Source of the DNA: Nemertoderma westbladi
Taxonomy: Eukaryota > Xenacoelomorpha > Nemertodermatida > Nemertodermatidae
Assembly (NCBI GenBank): GCA_032718475.1
Contig: JAUCBJ010006217.1
Location: 1 to 40,807, forward strand
Reading direction: 5' to 3'
Length of the DNA stretch: 40,807 nucleotides
Shown: positions 11,420-22,984 of the stretch, piece by piece
Layout: every line of letters begins with the position of its first letter
Numbering within the stretch: the stretch's first letter is position 1
Translations under genes and position numbers: made by a program
Notes under the pieces: model-generated
The model's input: the letters and a program-made list of their open reading frames with translations, nothing else
The model's database searches: none
What the model was told of the DNA's origin: nothing

Positions 11420-11999
11420 CTTTATCGTTAGTCGGGTTAACAAGTAGAACGAGGTGGTGGAGATTCTTGCGAATGTGTCGTAGCACTCCGGGGAAGGTTG
11501 GTCGCAGGAGATCCCGCACCGAGGAAGGCCAATCCCGGTACAGGCGATCCGTCTCGAGATCATTGATCCACAGGATCCCCGGGTGTCGGATATCCAGTGC
11601 GTATTCGAATCCCTGCGAGACCACCGGGACCCGTAGCAGAGTCTGCAGCAATGCTGACTGGTCTACCGTGAGTCCCAGCAGGTTGGTTAGTCCGTGGATT
11701 AATTTAGTCTCGTCGTTGAGTAGAGACAACAATACGAACGGATCCAGTGTGTCTATGTTAATGGCCAACCCGTTAATGAACAGAGCCGAGGATGAGTGAG
11801 GTTGGAGAAGGTTCTCGTAACTTTTAAACGTCGTTTTTATCTTTTCGACGAAGGAGTTTTCAAGGCGAATATCAGCTAGAGAGTGAGAGAGGCGGGGGAA
11901 GTTGCCGCTGATGTTTTTGAGTGTGGCCAAGGCTATGGAGGCATCAACGCCAACTACAAACTGAGAAGCTTGATAGCTCAGACTCTGTATTTGCCACAC
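11420..11999 (-). CDS. UGGT: UGGT coding exon 2
   Basis: The acceptor is CACTAG|GTGTGG (11999) and the donor is GATAAAG|GTATTC (11420). It is 580 bases, phase 0 in and phase 1 out. The product begins VWQIQSLSYQASQ and includes SSALFINGLAINIDTLDPF, ALDIRHPGILWINDLE and WPSSVRDLLRPTFPGVLR..RKNLHHLVLLVNP. These are close to the strongly conserved PTFPGVIRQIRKNLHN block of UGGT. The protein is an ER lumenal folding sensor that reglucosylates non-native glycoproteins so that calnexin and calreticulin can rebind them. The splice junctions keep the frame with the exons on both sides. Confidence 0.95.
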
Positions 12000-13181
12000 C
12001 TAGTGTTAAATATATAAGAAGAAATACAATGATTATATTTGTTTACCCAAACTACTAGTAGTACAAGTCAAGGACACAACACACATAGTTCAAACAGTAG
12101 AATTAATATAAATAGTAGAAATTCGCGAAATGCAAAAGTTAATAGGGCAATCTTTGAATCTCAGAGCCATTGTATATTTTGGGTATATTTGTTTATTATT
12201 TTGGTTAGGATTAGTTGGTCAAGCCTTAACCGTAATTAAAACTGTCATATAACCCTAACCCTAAGTCATAATCTAAGAAATTTAGTGGAATTTATTGCCA
12301 TAAGGCCGTTAGCCAATGAGGAGAGCTTATTAAAGGAACAGCCAATTAGAAGCCCAGAAATACTCCCATAGGCACCCCAATTGGAAATATGCGCACTGGT
12401 TTCAGTTTCATTTCTACGCCTAAGTCATTGATTGATGACGTTTATTTATTGATTAAATTACTTTTGATTAAACTCCAGAATTGTAATACTGTACTGTAAT
12501 TACAATTACTTGTAGGCCTACTGAAATAAAGCAACAAGTTCCTTTTAAAGTAATTTCATCTCAAGGAGGTCTGGCCTACTCTGCTACCCGTTTCATAAAT
12601 TTCTGTTTCAGATCGTAAGGTTTTTTTCCAATTTGTAAATATTTTTAACTTGATAAATTTTTAAGACAAATTACAAATATAGGCCTATTAACTATTAAGT
12701 AATGTATTACACCACGTCAACATATCAGCGCTCAGTGATTTATATTCATCACGTTGCGAAATACCGCAATATCCATGTAACTGGACTATTTACGCATAGG
12801 CGGATATTCTTAGATTTGCCATTGGCTATCATTGCCAGTACAATTGGATTGGCGTATTAAACTAAACTAGGCCTAAAGAAATATCTTACCGGTATCTTAT
12901 CTTATCTTAATAAATATCTTATTCTATTAACATCCATAGATTGTATAAATTATTTATCCTGCTTAAATTACTTAATAATAAATCAATATATATTTAATAC
13001 TACTTTAACTATAATTACGCGTTCTGCCCATAGTAGTTTTATTTGTAAATTTACTTTGAATGCGCAATGCGCATACGGACATAAACTCTTTTTATTAATA
13101 TACGTGGCAAGACCCTCTTCCCAGCTGTTCCCTCCAGCCCCCTGGAGGCTCAGCATGAAATATCTTATGATATATATTTAC
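12000..13181 (-). other. UGGT intron 1
   Basis: This 1,182-base GT-AG intron (donor GTAAAT at 13181) is AT-rich, with scattered TAGGCCTA copies. A stray ACCCTAACCCTAAG lies near 12252, too short to call a telomeric repeat. No nested gene is seen. Confidence 0.85.
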
Positions 13182-14150
13182 CTTTAGGGGTTTCATTTCA
13201 TCCGAAGTATCTTTGAGATGCTGTCGGAAAGTTGTTAACTCCACTTTCAATTTGGGGTGCAGATCTGTTAGCTTTCCGAATAGGAAGCCCTGGATATCAG
13301 CCACATTATCGACATCATCTCCGTTATCACTACCGGCTGTTTCATCTATCACTTTATATTCCGTTGATTTTAGAGCCAATTCTACGCCGAAACCACTCAA
13401 CCTTACGGGAACCGCACGCACATCGAGATCACTCACGTAATGACGCACCAGGTAAACTATTCGGCCTTCTTCAGCCAAATTAATTAAATACGTGTAAAGT
13501 TGGTTGAAAGCTTTGGTCGCCAATTCGCCATAGTGTATGACCAGAGGTAAAGAATTGCGTGAAAAGTTATTATTAATCGGATAAGTATGATCAAAAGAAA
13601 ACACCGTGGATTTAAGTTGAGTAAAGGTTGACTTAGAAGGTTCTTTTAATTTCCGCAGTTCTAATTCGACTTCGTTCACAGAACACAGAGTTTCATTATT
13701 TATAATAACGAAGGAATTGCACGGGGGAATAGTGGGAATATTCTCGACCAACTGGTAATGAAGTTGAACAGCAGGAGAATAAGCCCTTAACGATAAGGCG
13801 AATCGGAGTAAAGGTATTTGCAAGTCTTTGAGGGCCCCAGATATTAATGATAATTCAAGTACTTTGTTATAATAATCTAGGTCGGTATAGTCCGCATCAA
13901 ACTCAAAAGAAGAAACGCTCCGCAAAAAACGCCAAAAGCCACTTTCGTCATTTACTCTGGCAATAAACTCGCTGGTTTCAAGAAGTAATGGAGTATTACC
14001 CCAGTTGGATTCGAGAATTGTATTTACAGGTTTCGCTTGAGAACCGTAAACATGTTCTTGTGACACTATAGACATAAGGATGAAACTCCGCAAAAATAAG
14101 TACATTGCTCGAGATGTTGAGGTGCTGAAGGTGAACGGCGATAATGCCAT
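13182..14150 (-). CDS. UGGT: UGGT coding exon 1 (signal peptide, first thioredoxin-like domain)
   Basis: UGGT is the ER quality-control enzyme that transfers glucose from UDP-glucose to misfolded N-glycoproteins. The frame opens after an in-frame TGA (14187-14189). The first ATG is at 14150 and a second at 14105. The second gives a neat hydrophobic signal peptide (MYLFLRSFILMSIVS), so either may be used. Family blocks follow: NWGNTPLLLETSEFIA, LRFALSLRAYSPAVQ, VIHYGELATKAFNQ, GRIVYLVRHYV, RLSGFGVELALKSTEYK, VADIQGFLFGKLTDLHPKL and DEMKPLK. The exon ends at K|GTAAAT in phase 0. It encodes 323 residues counted from the first ATG. The sequence is AT-rich, unlike exon 3. The gene symbol is given at family level because the paralogue cannot be assigned. 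Confidence 0.95.
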
Positions 14151-14189
14151 GATGAACCAAACCAACAACTGAAGAAACCCTAATCTTCA

Positions 14190-16046
14190 GTTGATAAACC
14201 GGCCACTCTTCCCGTACCGCCGTACGACCAGCCTTATACTGTTATATCGGTAGACGGTAGCAGAGAGGCCGAGCCGAGGCCTATCTCTGTATCTAGAACA
14301 GTAATAGCAGAATAGAAATTAATAGGCCTAATACTGTAATAGATCACCACCACCACCACCAGGTGTAGGCCTAAATAGGCCTACACTACAGAAATATTTT
14401 TATAACTATTTACATAGGCCTAGGGTACTTGTGTGTAAAGTAGCACTTTACATGGTGATGATCAGATCTGAGTGATTTGTTACACGAACGAACGTTAGTG
14501 AGTGAGTGAGTGAAAATAAAGCCACGAGGATTAGAACACTATAAAGTACTTTGTAACAAGTATGTATGTAGTTTTATTCCAAAATTGTAACATTCTGACA
14601 TTACGAAATGATTGTATATATATTATAATACAGTAATAAGTGATAGAAACTGCACAAATTAAATTAGTTGCTGTGTAAATAAATGTAAAAATAACATAAA
14701 TGTAACGCTGTAAGCATATCTGGCTGTCAGGCAATTAATCATCAATGCCACCTATTGTTTACGTGGTAAGTGGTAACCAATGACGCCGTAACTTTACAGC
14801 TCGCCGTCATTCAGTCATTGGCAATTGGTTACCACACAGCCACATACTGACTGAGACTGACTGACATAACAGCATACTAACGGCTGAACGGCGTTGAGTA
14901 CAGGAGTACAGGAGTAGTTACAATTTTGGAATAATAATTATTTCGGTATTTATTGACAAAATGACCAAAAAAACAAAATAACTGCTGACAAAATGACCAA
15001 AAAAACAAAATAACTGCTGAACTGTAAAATAACACCATAGATCTCAATTGTCCAACAACACTCAGTCAGACACGATATCGAAAGCATGTAACTGTGTAAC
15101 ATAGGCATAAATTAATTAATTACCGGACCGGGGAATATCAAACACAAACAACAATAACCTACAGGTTGGCAGTTGGGCGTGGGCGCGGCAGTTAGACTCA
15201 TCTGCTAATGGCTGAATCTGTGAATGGCAAATGGAAAGAAGACAATTGAGATAGTATTCTGTGATCTGTATCGTATGCCATGCACTGATGCAGTATAAAC
15301 GTAAATTGCACTTTATTGCTTGTTTTGTTCAGTTGTTAGGCCTCCGTACCGTACAGCCGTACTGTAGTACTGCTGGTTCTTTTTCAGATGTGCAATTGTG
15401 CAACAGTATTACTGCTGTACTGTAATACCAGACCAGTCAGCCAATTCTCTTACAGTCTGGCAGTACAGCAGACCTGCAGTATAAAGGTATAAAGCAATAT
15501 GAAGTGAAATAAGTAGGCCTAATACAATCTGACAATAGGTACTGCATACTGCCGTACTGGGAGACTATTATTGCGAGCGAAGAAGGTGTCTCCTTGAAAT
15601 ACACCACCCAACCGCACAACCGCTCAATAACAAATCAATGGGAAGCATCAGCACTGCGACGTTACGACTTGTGATTGGTTGAGTAATTTGTACTGTATTG
15701 TACTACCACTCTCCATAACATATATAATTAAATTGTATATTGATACTTGATAGACACTTAAATGTAAATAAACAGTAAAAGTAGCAGATATTAGTTGTGT
15801 TTGTGTATAGGAGGGAAAAGACCGCCAATGACATGCAGAAGCAATTAGACCTACTAATGTTGGTCCCAAAGTGAAAAATATTATAAAATATTATCATATT
15901 TAAAATAATTTCCAAAAATAAAAATGGCGGAAAGCACTGTTTTTAAAACAATAGAAAGTTTGACTTTTCTATAGGTAGTGTGTATTTGGCAAGACATAAT
16001 TAATAATATTTATATTATAAAATGACTAAAATCAACACTCTTATAG
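14190..16046. other. Intergenic, AT-rich, short repeats
   Basis: This stretch covers the UGGT 5' flank. It holds a CACCACCACCACCACC run near 14346 and several TAGGCCTA copies. A hairpin lies at 14770-14835 (GTGGTAACCAATGAC against GTCATTGG..TTGGTTACCAC). A 32-base unit is repeated exactly twice from 14954. CAGTA/TACTG-rich DNA lies near 15340-15480. No gene is supported. Confidence 0.5.
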
Positions 16047-18296
16047 ATTTATTTATACATTATGTAAAAACAATAACAAATACACCAAACAATGTACCGG
16101 TATAAAGGTATTGTCCAACATAACATATAGGATTACCCCTAAAGCTTTGCAGCTTATTTCCAAGGGGGTCCTTTATGTTACTTGGTTACAAATACAATAT
16201 TACACTACGCTAACCTAAAACCAATATAAAACGTAATTACACTATGTACATGTACAACTTTACCGAGAGCGTGACAATGCCCGACTCAACGATAAAGATG
16301 TACAGTAATGTACAGAACAATTTATTATAAAACGTAATTACAGTATAAATAGTAAATAATTAATAAACTAATAACTTACTGTAGGACTATTGTACCTATT
16401 TTTACATTGCACACGGAGGTGAGATTTAACTGCAGATTTAAAAGAATGTTGATTATTTATGTTTTTAATTTCATTAGGCAGAGCGTTCCAATTTTTTATG
16501 CCGTTAAAAAAGAAAGTATCAGATTCAAAGGATTTACAATTCGGGAGGTAGAAGTTTGAAGCACTAGCTCTGGTACTGTAAGAGTGTGTATCGCGTACTC
16601 TGTTGAATTTTTGTTTTAGGTAATTGGGACATTTACCATTATACACTTTATGCACATGGTTAAGGCGTAGCTGCTTAACTCTACTATCTAAGTTAAGTAG
16701 TCCAGATTCAGAAAAGTCATCTGGAGTTAGGTGGTGCCTAGGTTTGTAGTCTTTAATAAATCGTACTACTTTATTCTGAGCTACTTGTAATTTACATTTA
16801 AGCTGTTTGGTTAAGCCTTCATACCAAGAAGAGCATGCATAGTCCATGTGACACTGTATTAAAGAAGAGCAAAGTAACTTGCGGGAGTCGGTGTTCAAAC
16901 TATTTTTATTTCTGTATAGAAACCTAAGCCTACTGTTAACTTTCGAGAAAATATTTTTCACTGTACTTTCTCCTGATAAGCAGTTATCCAATGTGGCGCC
17001 TAAATATTTAACTTCCTTTTTATTTTCAATCTTATGTCCATTACTAGTGACTTCAAACTTAGTTACCTTCTTTAACTTTCTTTTGGAACCAAACAAAATA
17101 CTTTCAGTTTTACCGTAGTGAATGGATAGCTTATTATCAACCAACCACTCATTACAGGATTCTAGAACTGCACTTAACTTTTGGGAAATATGGATAGGAT
17201 CTTTATGAGAGAAAATAAGAGCACTGTCGTCGGCATAAAAAATGAGTTTAAAATCGGGATCTATACTACTTATCATATCATTTACATAGCATACAAAAAG
17301 CAGAGAACCTAATATACTACCTTGCGGTACCCCACAGGTAATCTCTTGTACAGTAGACTGCGATTTGCTAATGACTACAGTTTGACCTCTGTCTGACAGG
17401 TAGGACTTGAACCAGTCTATAGAACCTACACCCATCAGGCCTAACTTACCAAGCAGAATTTCGTGATCTACAGTATCGAAAGCCTTTTGTAGGTCCAACA
17501 TTACCATACCAGTATATAAACCCTTTGCGTTATTACATCTAATTGTATCAGTTAAGTTAATAAGGCAGGTGTCTGTAGAATATGATTTACGAAAACCGGA
17601 CTGAAGTTCATAGATCAGATTTAGCCTACTAAGATGTGCCTCCAGCTGTAGAAAAACAGAACGTTCTAGAATTTTAGATACAATACTTAAGATACTAACA
17701 GGTCTGTAATTACAGGGTTCTACTTTACTATTCTTTTTATACAGAGGAACAACCTTAGCTAATTTCAGTTCGTCTGGTACTACATTATCTACGATAGAGT
17801 AATTAATAATAAAAGTAATAGGCACTTTAAGTACTTGAGCACCATCCTTAAGAAAACGGGCAGGTATTAGATCTAGACCGGTACTTTTTGAGGCTGATAG
17901 GCTAAGTAGATTTTTAAAAACGAAATCCTCAGAAACGGGTTTTAAAAATAACTTTTCTGAATTTTGTAACTTTTCTAAATAAAAATTATTTAGAGTTTCG
18001 GACCCTATACTATATTTATTACTTGATAACGGTAACTTCTTAACTAAATTAGAGGCAACATTAGTAAAATAATTATTAAATAAATTACTAACTAGAGTAT
18101 GATCATGAATCAGCTCACCGTTATCTTGCAGAACAATATTCGATTTAGATTTAAGGTTTTTATAACCTAAAGATTTTAGGGTAGACCATAGACTTTTTGG
18201 ATTATCTTTATTCTCACTTATTTTGTTGTACAAATATTCAGATTTAGCTTTTTTTATTTCCCGTTGGACAAGGTTTCTACAATGCGTAAATGCTTC
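16047..18296 (-). mobile_element. 5'-truncated CR1/L2/Jockey-like LINE
   Basis: The element comprises the reverse-transcriptase ORF (16368-18296) and about 320 bases of 3' UTR. That UTR can form a hairpin around CCTTGGAAATAAGCTGC (16151-16167) and ends near ATAAATAAATC at about 16047. No apurinic endonuclease domain or ORF1 is present, and the reading frame stops abruptly upstream at 18297. This is typical 5' truncation from target-primed reverse transcription. I found no target-site duplication. Confidence 0.75.
16368..18296 (-). CDS. Non-LTR retrotransposon reverse transcriptase (partial, N-terminally truncated)
   Basis: The open frame has 642 codons, running from an upstream in-frame stop (18297-18299). 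The first ATG-independent residues are [20 protein letters not shown]. Reverse-transcriptase blocks are clear: [71 protein letters not shown] and the catalytic FYADD (about residue 350). After it come the thumb-like [23 protein letters not shown] region and a C-terminal [15 protein letters not shown] block. Length and motifs fit the CR1/L2/Jockey group. Catalytic residues are intact and there is no internal stop, so the copy is young, but without the endonuclease it cannot be autonomous. Confidence 0.85.
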   Translation of the reverse strand, partial: EAFTHCRNLVQREIKKAKSEYLYNKISENKDNPKSLWSTLKSLGYKNLKSKSNIVLQDNGELIHDHTLVSNLFNNYFTNVASNLVKKLPLSSNKYSIGSETLNNFYLEKLQNSEKLFLKPVSEDFVFKNLLSLSASKSTGLDLIPARFLKDGAQVLKVPITFIINYSIVDNVVPDELKLAKVVPLYKKNSKVEPCNYRPVSILSIVSKILERSVFLQLEAHLSRLNLIYELQSGFRKSYSTDTCLINLTDTIRCNNAKGLYTGMVMLDLQKAFDTVDHEILLGKLGLMGVGSIDWFKSYLSDRGQTVVISKSQSTVQEITCGVPQGSILGSLLFVCYVNDMISSIDPDFKLIFYADDSALIFSHKDPIHISQKLSAVLESCNEWLVDNKLSIHYGKTESILFGSKRKLKKVTKFEVTSNGHKIENKKEVKYLGATLDNCLSGESTVKNIFSKVNSRLRFLYRNKNSLNTDSRKLLCSSLIQCHMDYACSSWYEGLTKQLKCKLQVAQNKVVRFIKDYKPRHHLTPDDFSESGLLNLDSRVKQLRLNHVHKVYNGKCPNYLKQKFNRVRDTHSYSTRASASNFYLPNCKSFESDTFFFNGIKNWNALPNEIKNINNQHSFKSAVKSHLRVQCKNRYNSPTVSY

Positions 18297-19880
18297 TTAA
18301 ATGCGTAAATTGATAGGCCTACTGTAGTTCGCTTGGCCTGCCTGCCTGCAGTGGTCGTGTGGGTGTATGAAAAGAAAGTCACCTTTTAAATAAACTAAAG
18401 TAAAGCTGCGCCCGACATGGACGACTTTGAACGAAAGACTTTTCAAAGTCAAAGTACTGTAAAATCACATCGAAATCTTTACGTCTATACGAAATCTTAA
18501 ACCATTCATTTGTGAACTCAAGTTATTGTGAGTTGAGGTTGATGTGTGTTTTAGAAATAACAGGATTAGCGATTAGCATTTTAGGCGTACTTTGTAGATC
18601 AGTTTATTGTTTAATTTTTGAAAATACAAGGTTGTTTCTAGGCCAGAATTTCATGGCGAATTTTTTTTAAACAAATCATCCTTATATCCATTCGACCCCA
18701 TGAGAAGGGTGCTATGCAATTTAAGATTCATGTAATATTGTTGGACATACCACACCAACCAGGGATGGCATGGCCACCCCACTGTAAAAGCTTTTGCGGA
18801 CATACAAATCATTTTTACGCAATGCGCTGAATACTCTAAAATAGCCCTAAATTTATCCAACTACGCGACGGGAAGGAATTAGAACCAAGATGACGACATC
18901 TGTCAGCTGATTCTTTGTGGACGTGGAGGTTCTTTGTTCTGTCTTGTTCAGCCAATCAGAGCAATTTTCACTTTATGTCTAACAGAAACCTATGGAAACT
19001 CGCGCAATGCATTACGGTCTTTGTTTACTATTTTCTGAGCATCAGAACCAACTCAGAATTTTCTGTGCTTCTGTGCGGAAGTTTCAGACTTTGGCCTAGG
19101 AACATCAGATGGCCTTGATTATAAGAACGTAAATCTATTAACTCTATTTACTATTAAACACCATTGAACATTTACTTTACTATTTTCTGATAACACATAC
19201 TGACTGCTCACCGCATTATTTTACTTCTGTTTATAGTATTAATTGTTGTTATATTAATGGATACTGATGTTATATTTGGAGAATACCGATAAATAATCAT
19301 AAACCCCCCAATCTTATTGATTACTGAGGTAAGAGGAATAGAGTTTACCGGTAGCAACTGCGACTTAAATTATAGTGGTTTTGTGTGAATTAAATGCTAT
19401 TTCATAATCCCTACGTGTGTCAGTTGCGATCCTCCTTATATATGATCAAATTCAGTGACGGTCGGCAGATTAGTGCGAACTAGTGTGAAGTAGTGTGAAG
19501 TCGTGTGAAGTAGTGTGAAGGTTAATAAAGCATCTCCTAAAGAATGCGCTATTTACGAAACTCTGTGGCCATCTAGTTGTGATTAGTATAAGTCATAACT
19601 CTGTTTTTATACTTAAAGCGCCACGTCCTAAAGGAACTGTGAATATTTCCCCGAAAGTAAATATATTTGTCAGAGATTATATAGTAGCGATCAATCGAAT
19701 AATACAGTAGGTCTACACTGCAATAACTCTCAAGGAATCCGAATCCAGTCTCCCACACCGTGGGTCATACGCCGCGCACGGACTGGCTTCGGCTGATGTA
19801 ACTTCAGTACACTAGGTAATTGGTAAAGGCTAAAGTCGATTTATAAACAAGAGGACAACTAAAATTGGCAGGTTAAACTG
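18297..19880. other. Intergenic, nothing recognisable
   Basis: There is no coding exon. A 10-base TAGTGTGAAG-type tandem repeat of about five units lies at 19470-19522. Confidence 0.5.
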
Positions 19881-20105
19881 CTAAAGGTCTAAAAGCGCGA
19901 ACACCCACCTTCATTATAAAACAAACGCGAAATCGAGCAAAGGTCCGGGTCTTCTAACGTATGAATTGTCTCCTTTAATGGCTCACTAGGGGGTACCAAT
20001 TTTACTATCCAAAAAATTCACCGGGAAGAGGGATTGAACTCGGTACCTAGCGATTCCAAATCCCGTGCTCTACCAACTTCGTCATTGCGCCGTATAAAGC
20101 CTTAT
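19880..20105 (-). mobile_element. tRNA-derived SINE (head at 20034-20105)
   Basis: On the minus strand the head reads GGCGCAATGACGAAGTTGG then TAGAGCACGGG, a D-arm and box A-like stretch. GAGTTCAATCCC follows, a good RNA polymerase III box B. The anticodon arm does not pair well and the sequence runs on into a non-tRNA body, so I call a SINE and not a functional tRNA. The 3' limit is a guess. Confidence 0.5.
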
Positions 20106-20917
20106 AAAACCAAAACCCAACTGGAAATTAACAACACCACCAACAAAAATAACAACAACAACAACGGAGTGTATATGGTCTCGCTGCAAAGCAATATAAA
20201 AATAAAAGAGCATTGAATACCCATAATAATAAATACCATTCAGGTAATGTAAAGGACAAGGTGCATATACCCATACGTCTAATGGAGGAGAAAATGTAGA
20301 GATCAACTTAAATAATATGACAGAGTTTGAAAATTGGAAACAGACGTTTGAAATTAACACAAAGTCGTAGCAATAAATATTAGTTTAATCGGTTATATAT
20401 AATATTCTTAATTCAAAACTTAAATACTAGCGGTGAATGTGTTAACGCCATCTAGCGGCCGATGCTGATGTTTTGGGTTTCTGACCTTACCTAATAATTA
20501 ATTGAACAGGTTATTCAAAACCAATGAAGTGTTTCAAAAGTTATTAAGCCTAGACTAAGTGATATTTAGCCTCCTAGATGCGGACCCTTTAAATGGACGA
20601 CGCCAAAATTCTGAAAACTTTCTAAACTTTGATATACTTACTACTTGTGTACCACGTTTGGTTTTAATTTCATCCCAAAGATTCGCTGAATTACTGTATT
20701 AGCATTCAAAGATTAGACGGACCGACTGACCAACCGCCTGGCAGACCGACAGATAGACGCGACGCGAAGTGGAGTTTGGTACCCGTATTTTAAGCTCGCT
20801 CATTTTCGTGGCGCGCCCCACAGTTTTAGTAAATGTTGCCGGGTAGTGCCTCTGGTTGTTTTAAGGGCTTCCGAAATAGTGACTCTAGTATTTTCAAGGC
20901 CCTTAAAAATAGTCCTT
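20106..20917. other. Repeat-rich spacer
   Basis: There is no gene. A GTGGCGCGCCCCAC string near 20810-20823 resembles the ends of the GTGGGG...CCCCAC elements at 23356 and 25657. A degenerate third copy of the 23-base palindrome arm described at 20918 lies near 20872. Confidence 0.4.
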
Positions 20918-21041
20918 AAAATTACTAGAATCACTATTTCATGTCGCCATATCAGCAATATGGCCTTTTGAAATCAGCTGATGGCGTTGCTAGGTACCCA
21001 GTTTAAAACCAATCAGGAAATAGTGATTCTAGTAATTTTAA
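20918..21041. repeat. Perfect 23-bp inverted repeat around a 78-bp loop
   Basis: AAAATTACTAGAATCACTATTTC (20918-20940, 23 bases) is exactly complementary to 21019-21041. The right arm ends where the transposase helix-turn-helix reading frame opens, so it may be a small palindromic MITE or part of that element's end. Confidence 0.55.
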
Positions 21042-21184
21042 CGGTTCAGTCCGGGACCTGACAATACGGGGAGACCAAGATACGACGTTACTAAGTCTCA
21101 ACTTGAATACCTCAAAGAGGCGGGATTTAACTGGACTCAGATTGCTGCGATATTTGGAGTGAGTCGATCAACTATTATGGATTA
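21041..21184 (+). pseudogene. Integrase-like transposase, N-terminal helix-turn-helix fragment
   Basis: The frame from 21041 encodes a GRPRYDVTKSQLEYLKEAGF block and then NWTQIAAIFGVSRSTI. This is the N-terminal DNA-binding helix-turn-helix that precedes the integrase core in a widespread animal transposon family (family recognised from memory). The reading frame is lost in the LINE that follows. The matching catalytic core (22985) and C-terminal part (24734) lie further right in the same orientation. Together the three pieces are one gene split by insertions. About 130-150 residues between this piece and the core appear to be deleted. Confidence 0.65.
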
Positions 21185-21189
21185 TGTGA

Positions 21190-22724
21190 TTATGAGTATT
21201 ATGTGTTCCCCCTGAGGTCTTTAAAATACCTGAGTGTTTAAAGCTCATCTATCCCATCATAGTAGACATGTACCGAACAACAGGAGTCCCACAAGAAATG
21301 AAAACAAATAAGTTGGTGCCAGTTCCCAAGAAGGGCAACCTAACACTCTATGGTTCTTTTCGGGGAATCTCATTGATCTCGATTGCTGCAAAGCTATACA
21401 ATAGGATTCTATTAAATCGCATCAGGGATCCCATTGAGAGACTGCTCCGTGGAAATCAGAATGGGTTCCGTAAAGGTCGTGGGACCATGGAGCCCATTTT
21501 GGCACTTAGAAGGATAATTGAAGAGTTATCAAAAAAGAAAGACAGGCATCTGGCTGTTATCTTTGTTGACTTCTTCAAGGCCTTTGATTCAGTCTCTCGC
21601 TCACGTATGTTCAGCATACTTTCATTATATGGGATTCCTGATGAAATTATTGCAGCAATCAGATCAGTATACGATGGTTCGACAACATTTGTGTCTACTG
21701 TTGAAGGTGACACAGAACCATTTGAAGTGTTATGGGGCGTCCTCCAAGGAGACACACTTGCACCATTCTTGTTCATTATTTTGGTTGACTATGTTCTACG
21801 CATGTCCTTAGATCATTATAATGATGATGGGGTGATGATAACTCCACCTACTGGCTCCAGAAGTCGAGGAAATCCTGCCAAGTACCTAACTGATCTAGAC
21901 TTTGCTGCTGACTTAGGAGTACTCTCAGAATCATTAGAGGGAGCCCAACGGCTCCTCAGCTCATTAGAACATGCTGCTTCTAGTGTTGGTCTTTTTATTA
22001 GCTCCAGAAAGACCAAAATTCTGACAGTTAACTTTGAAAGTCCTCAGCAAGTCTCTGATCGGATGAGCATAAGCTCAAAGGATGGTATGCTTGATCATGT
22101 GGACGACTTCTGTTACCTGGGATCATGGATCCGGAAGTCAGGTGAGGTCCTTCGAATACGTAAGGGAAAGGCATGGGCAGCCTTGAATAGGCTTTCCAGG
22201 ATTTGGAAGTCACCGAGAATTAATCGGAAACTTAAGGTCCGATTATTTAGAGCAGCAGTAGTTCCAGTACTCCTCTACGGGAGTCCATGCTGGGCTCTAA
22301 CTGCTGAGGACACCAAATCTCTGGATGGCACATTCACAAGAATGCTACGCCGGGTACATTGTGTCAAGTACAATGCACACATCTCCAACCAGACACTATA
22401 TAACATTGGAGGTGTCTCATTGGTTCCCCCAAGCTTGACACTAGAACAAAATCGCCTCCGCTTTGCAGGACATTGCTTTCGCCGTGAGGACCAGCCAGTG
22501 CATAATCTTGTACTTTGGCAGCCTCATGGAGTGAATAAGCATGGTGGACAGCCCATGACTTTCTTGAGACGCATCTTAAAGGACACTGGCCTTAAAGATG
22601 CGGATGATCTAGCAAATGTCATGGGTGATAGGGAGTTGTGGCGGTGCAATTTTGTTGACAAGCCGGCACAGCATTCTTAAAAATGCAGCTGCAATGCAGC
22701 ATGCCGATCCTAGTAGTAGTAGTC
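21190..22724 (+). mobile_element. 5'-truncated LINE inserted in the transposase gene
   Basis: The element consists of the reverse-transcriptase ORF and a short 3' tail with a TAGTAGTAGTAG microsatellite (about 22711-22721), a common LINE 3' end. The 5' edge is abrupt, and no endonuclease is present. A second fragment of the same family lies on the minus strand at 27755-27985. Confidence 0.7.
21196..22680 (+). CDS. Non-LTR reverse transcriptase, catalytic motif mutated (FADD to FAAD)
   Basis: The open frame runs 494 codons from an upstream stop (21193-21195), with the first ATG at 21268. It begins PPEVFKIPECLKLIYPIIVD, then SFRGISLISIAAKLYNRILL, NGFRKGRGTMEPILALRRII, VIFVDFFKAFDSVSRSRM and GVLQGDTLAPFLFIILVDYV. 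The active-site block reads LTDLDFAADLGVLSES. In relatives this is LTDLDFADD, so the first of the two catalytic aspartates is an alanine (GCT at the codon before GAC). The C terminus has RLRFAGHCFRRED and LVLWQPHG, typical of one group of animal LINEs (RTE-like or related; clade not resolved). The copy is probably dead despite its open frame. Confidence 0.75.
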   Translation, partial: VLCVPPEVFKIPECLKLIYPIIVDMYRTTGVPQEMKTNKLVPVPKKGNLTLYGSFRGISLISIAAKLYNRILLNRIRDPIERLLRGNQNGFRKGRGTMEPILALRRIIEELSKKKDRHLAVIFVDFFKAFDSVSRSRMFSILSLYGIPDEIIAAIRSVYDGSTTFVSTVEGDTEPFEVLWGVLQGDTLAPFLFIILVDYVLRMSLDHYNDDGVMITPPTGSRSRGNPAKYLTDLDFAADLGVLSESLEGAQRLLSSLEHAASSVGLFISSRKTKILTVNFESPQQVSDRMSISSKDGMLDHVDDFCYLGSWIRKSGEVLRIRKGKAWAALNRLSRIWKSPRINRKLKVRLFRAAVVPVLLYGSPCWALTAEDTKSLDGTFTRMLRRVHCVKYNAHISNQTLYNIGGVSLVPPSLTLEQNRLRFAGHCFRREDQPVHNLVLWQPHGVNKHGGQPMTFLRRILKDTGLKDADDLANVMGDRELWRCNFVDKPAQHS

Positions 22725-22984
22725 TTCAATTAGGTTTGGGAGTTCGAAACGGTTTGGGAATTCGAGTTTGGGAGTTTTTCATTGTGAAATAACTAAAACT
22801 GAAGTGAAATAGCAAAATAGGTAATATAGGTATTATATATGATATTATGTTATGTGTTATGATATTATATATTTTCTAGAATATTAAATGTTGATGGAAT
22901 TTTAAAATTTCAATGTTGATGGAAACCGAAAGTTCATGATTGTTTACAATTGAATTTTTTCGCTAATTCGACTGTACTCGACTG
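22725..22984. other. AT-rich remnant between LINE and integrase core
   Basis: No coding similarity is seen. In intact relatives the region between the helix-turn-helix and the core is coding, so this piece is degenerate or foreign sequence. Confidence 0.4.

Noticed and set aside
12250-12265. Telomeric repeat remnant (ACCCTAACCCTAAG)
   Set aside because: There are only about two units, well within chance.
20034-20105. Functional tRNA gene
   Set aside because: D-arm and T-arm boxes exist, but the anticodon arm does not pair properly and the sequence continues into a SINE body.
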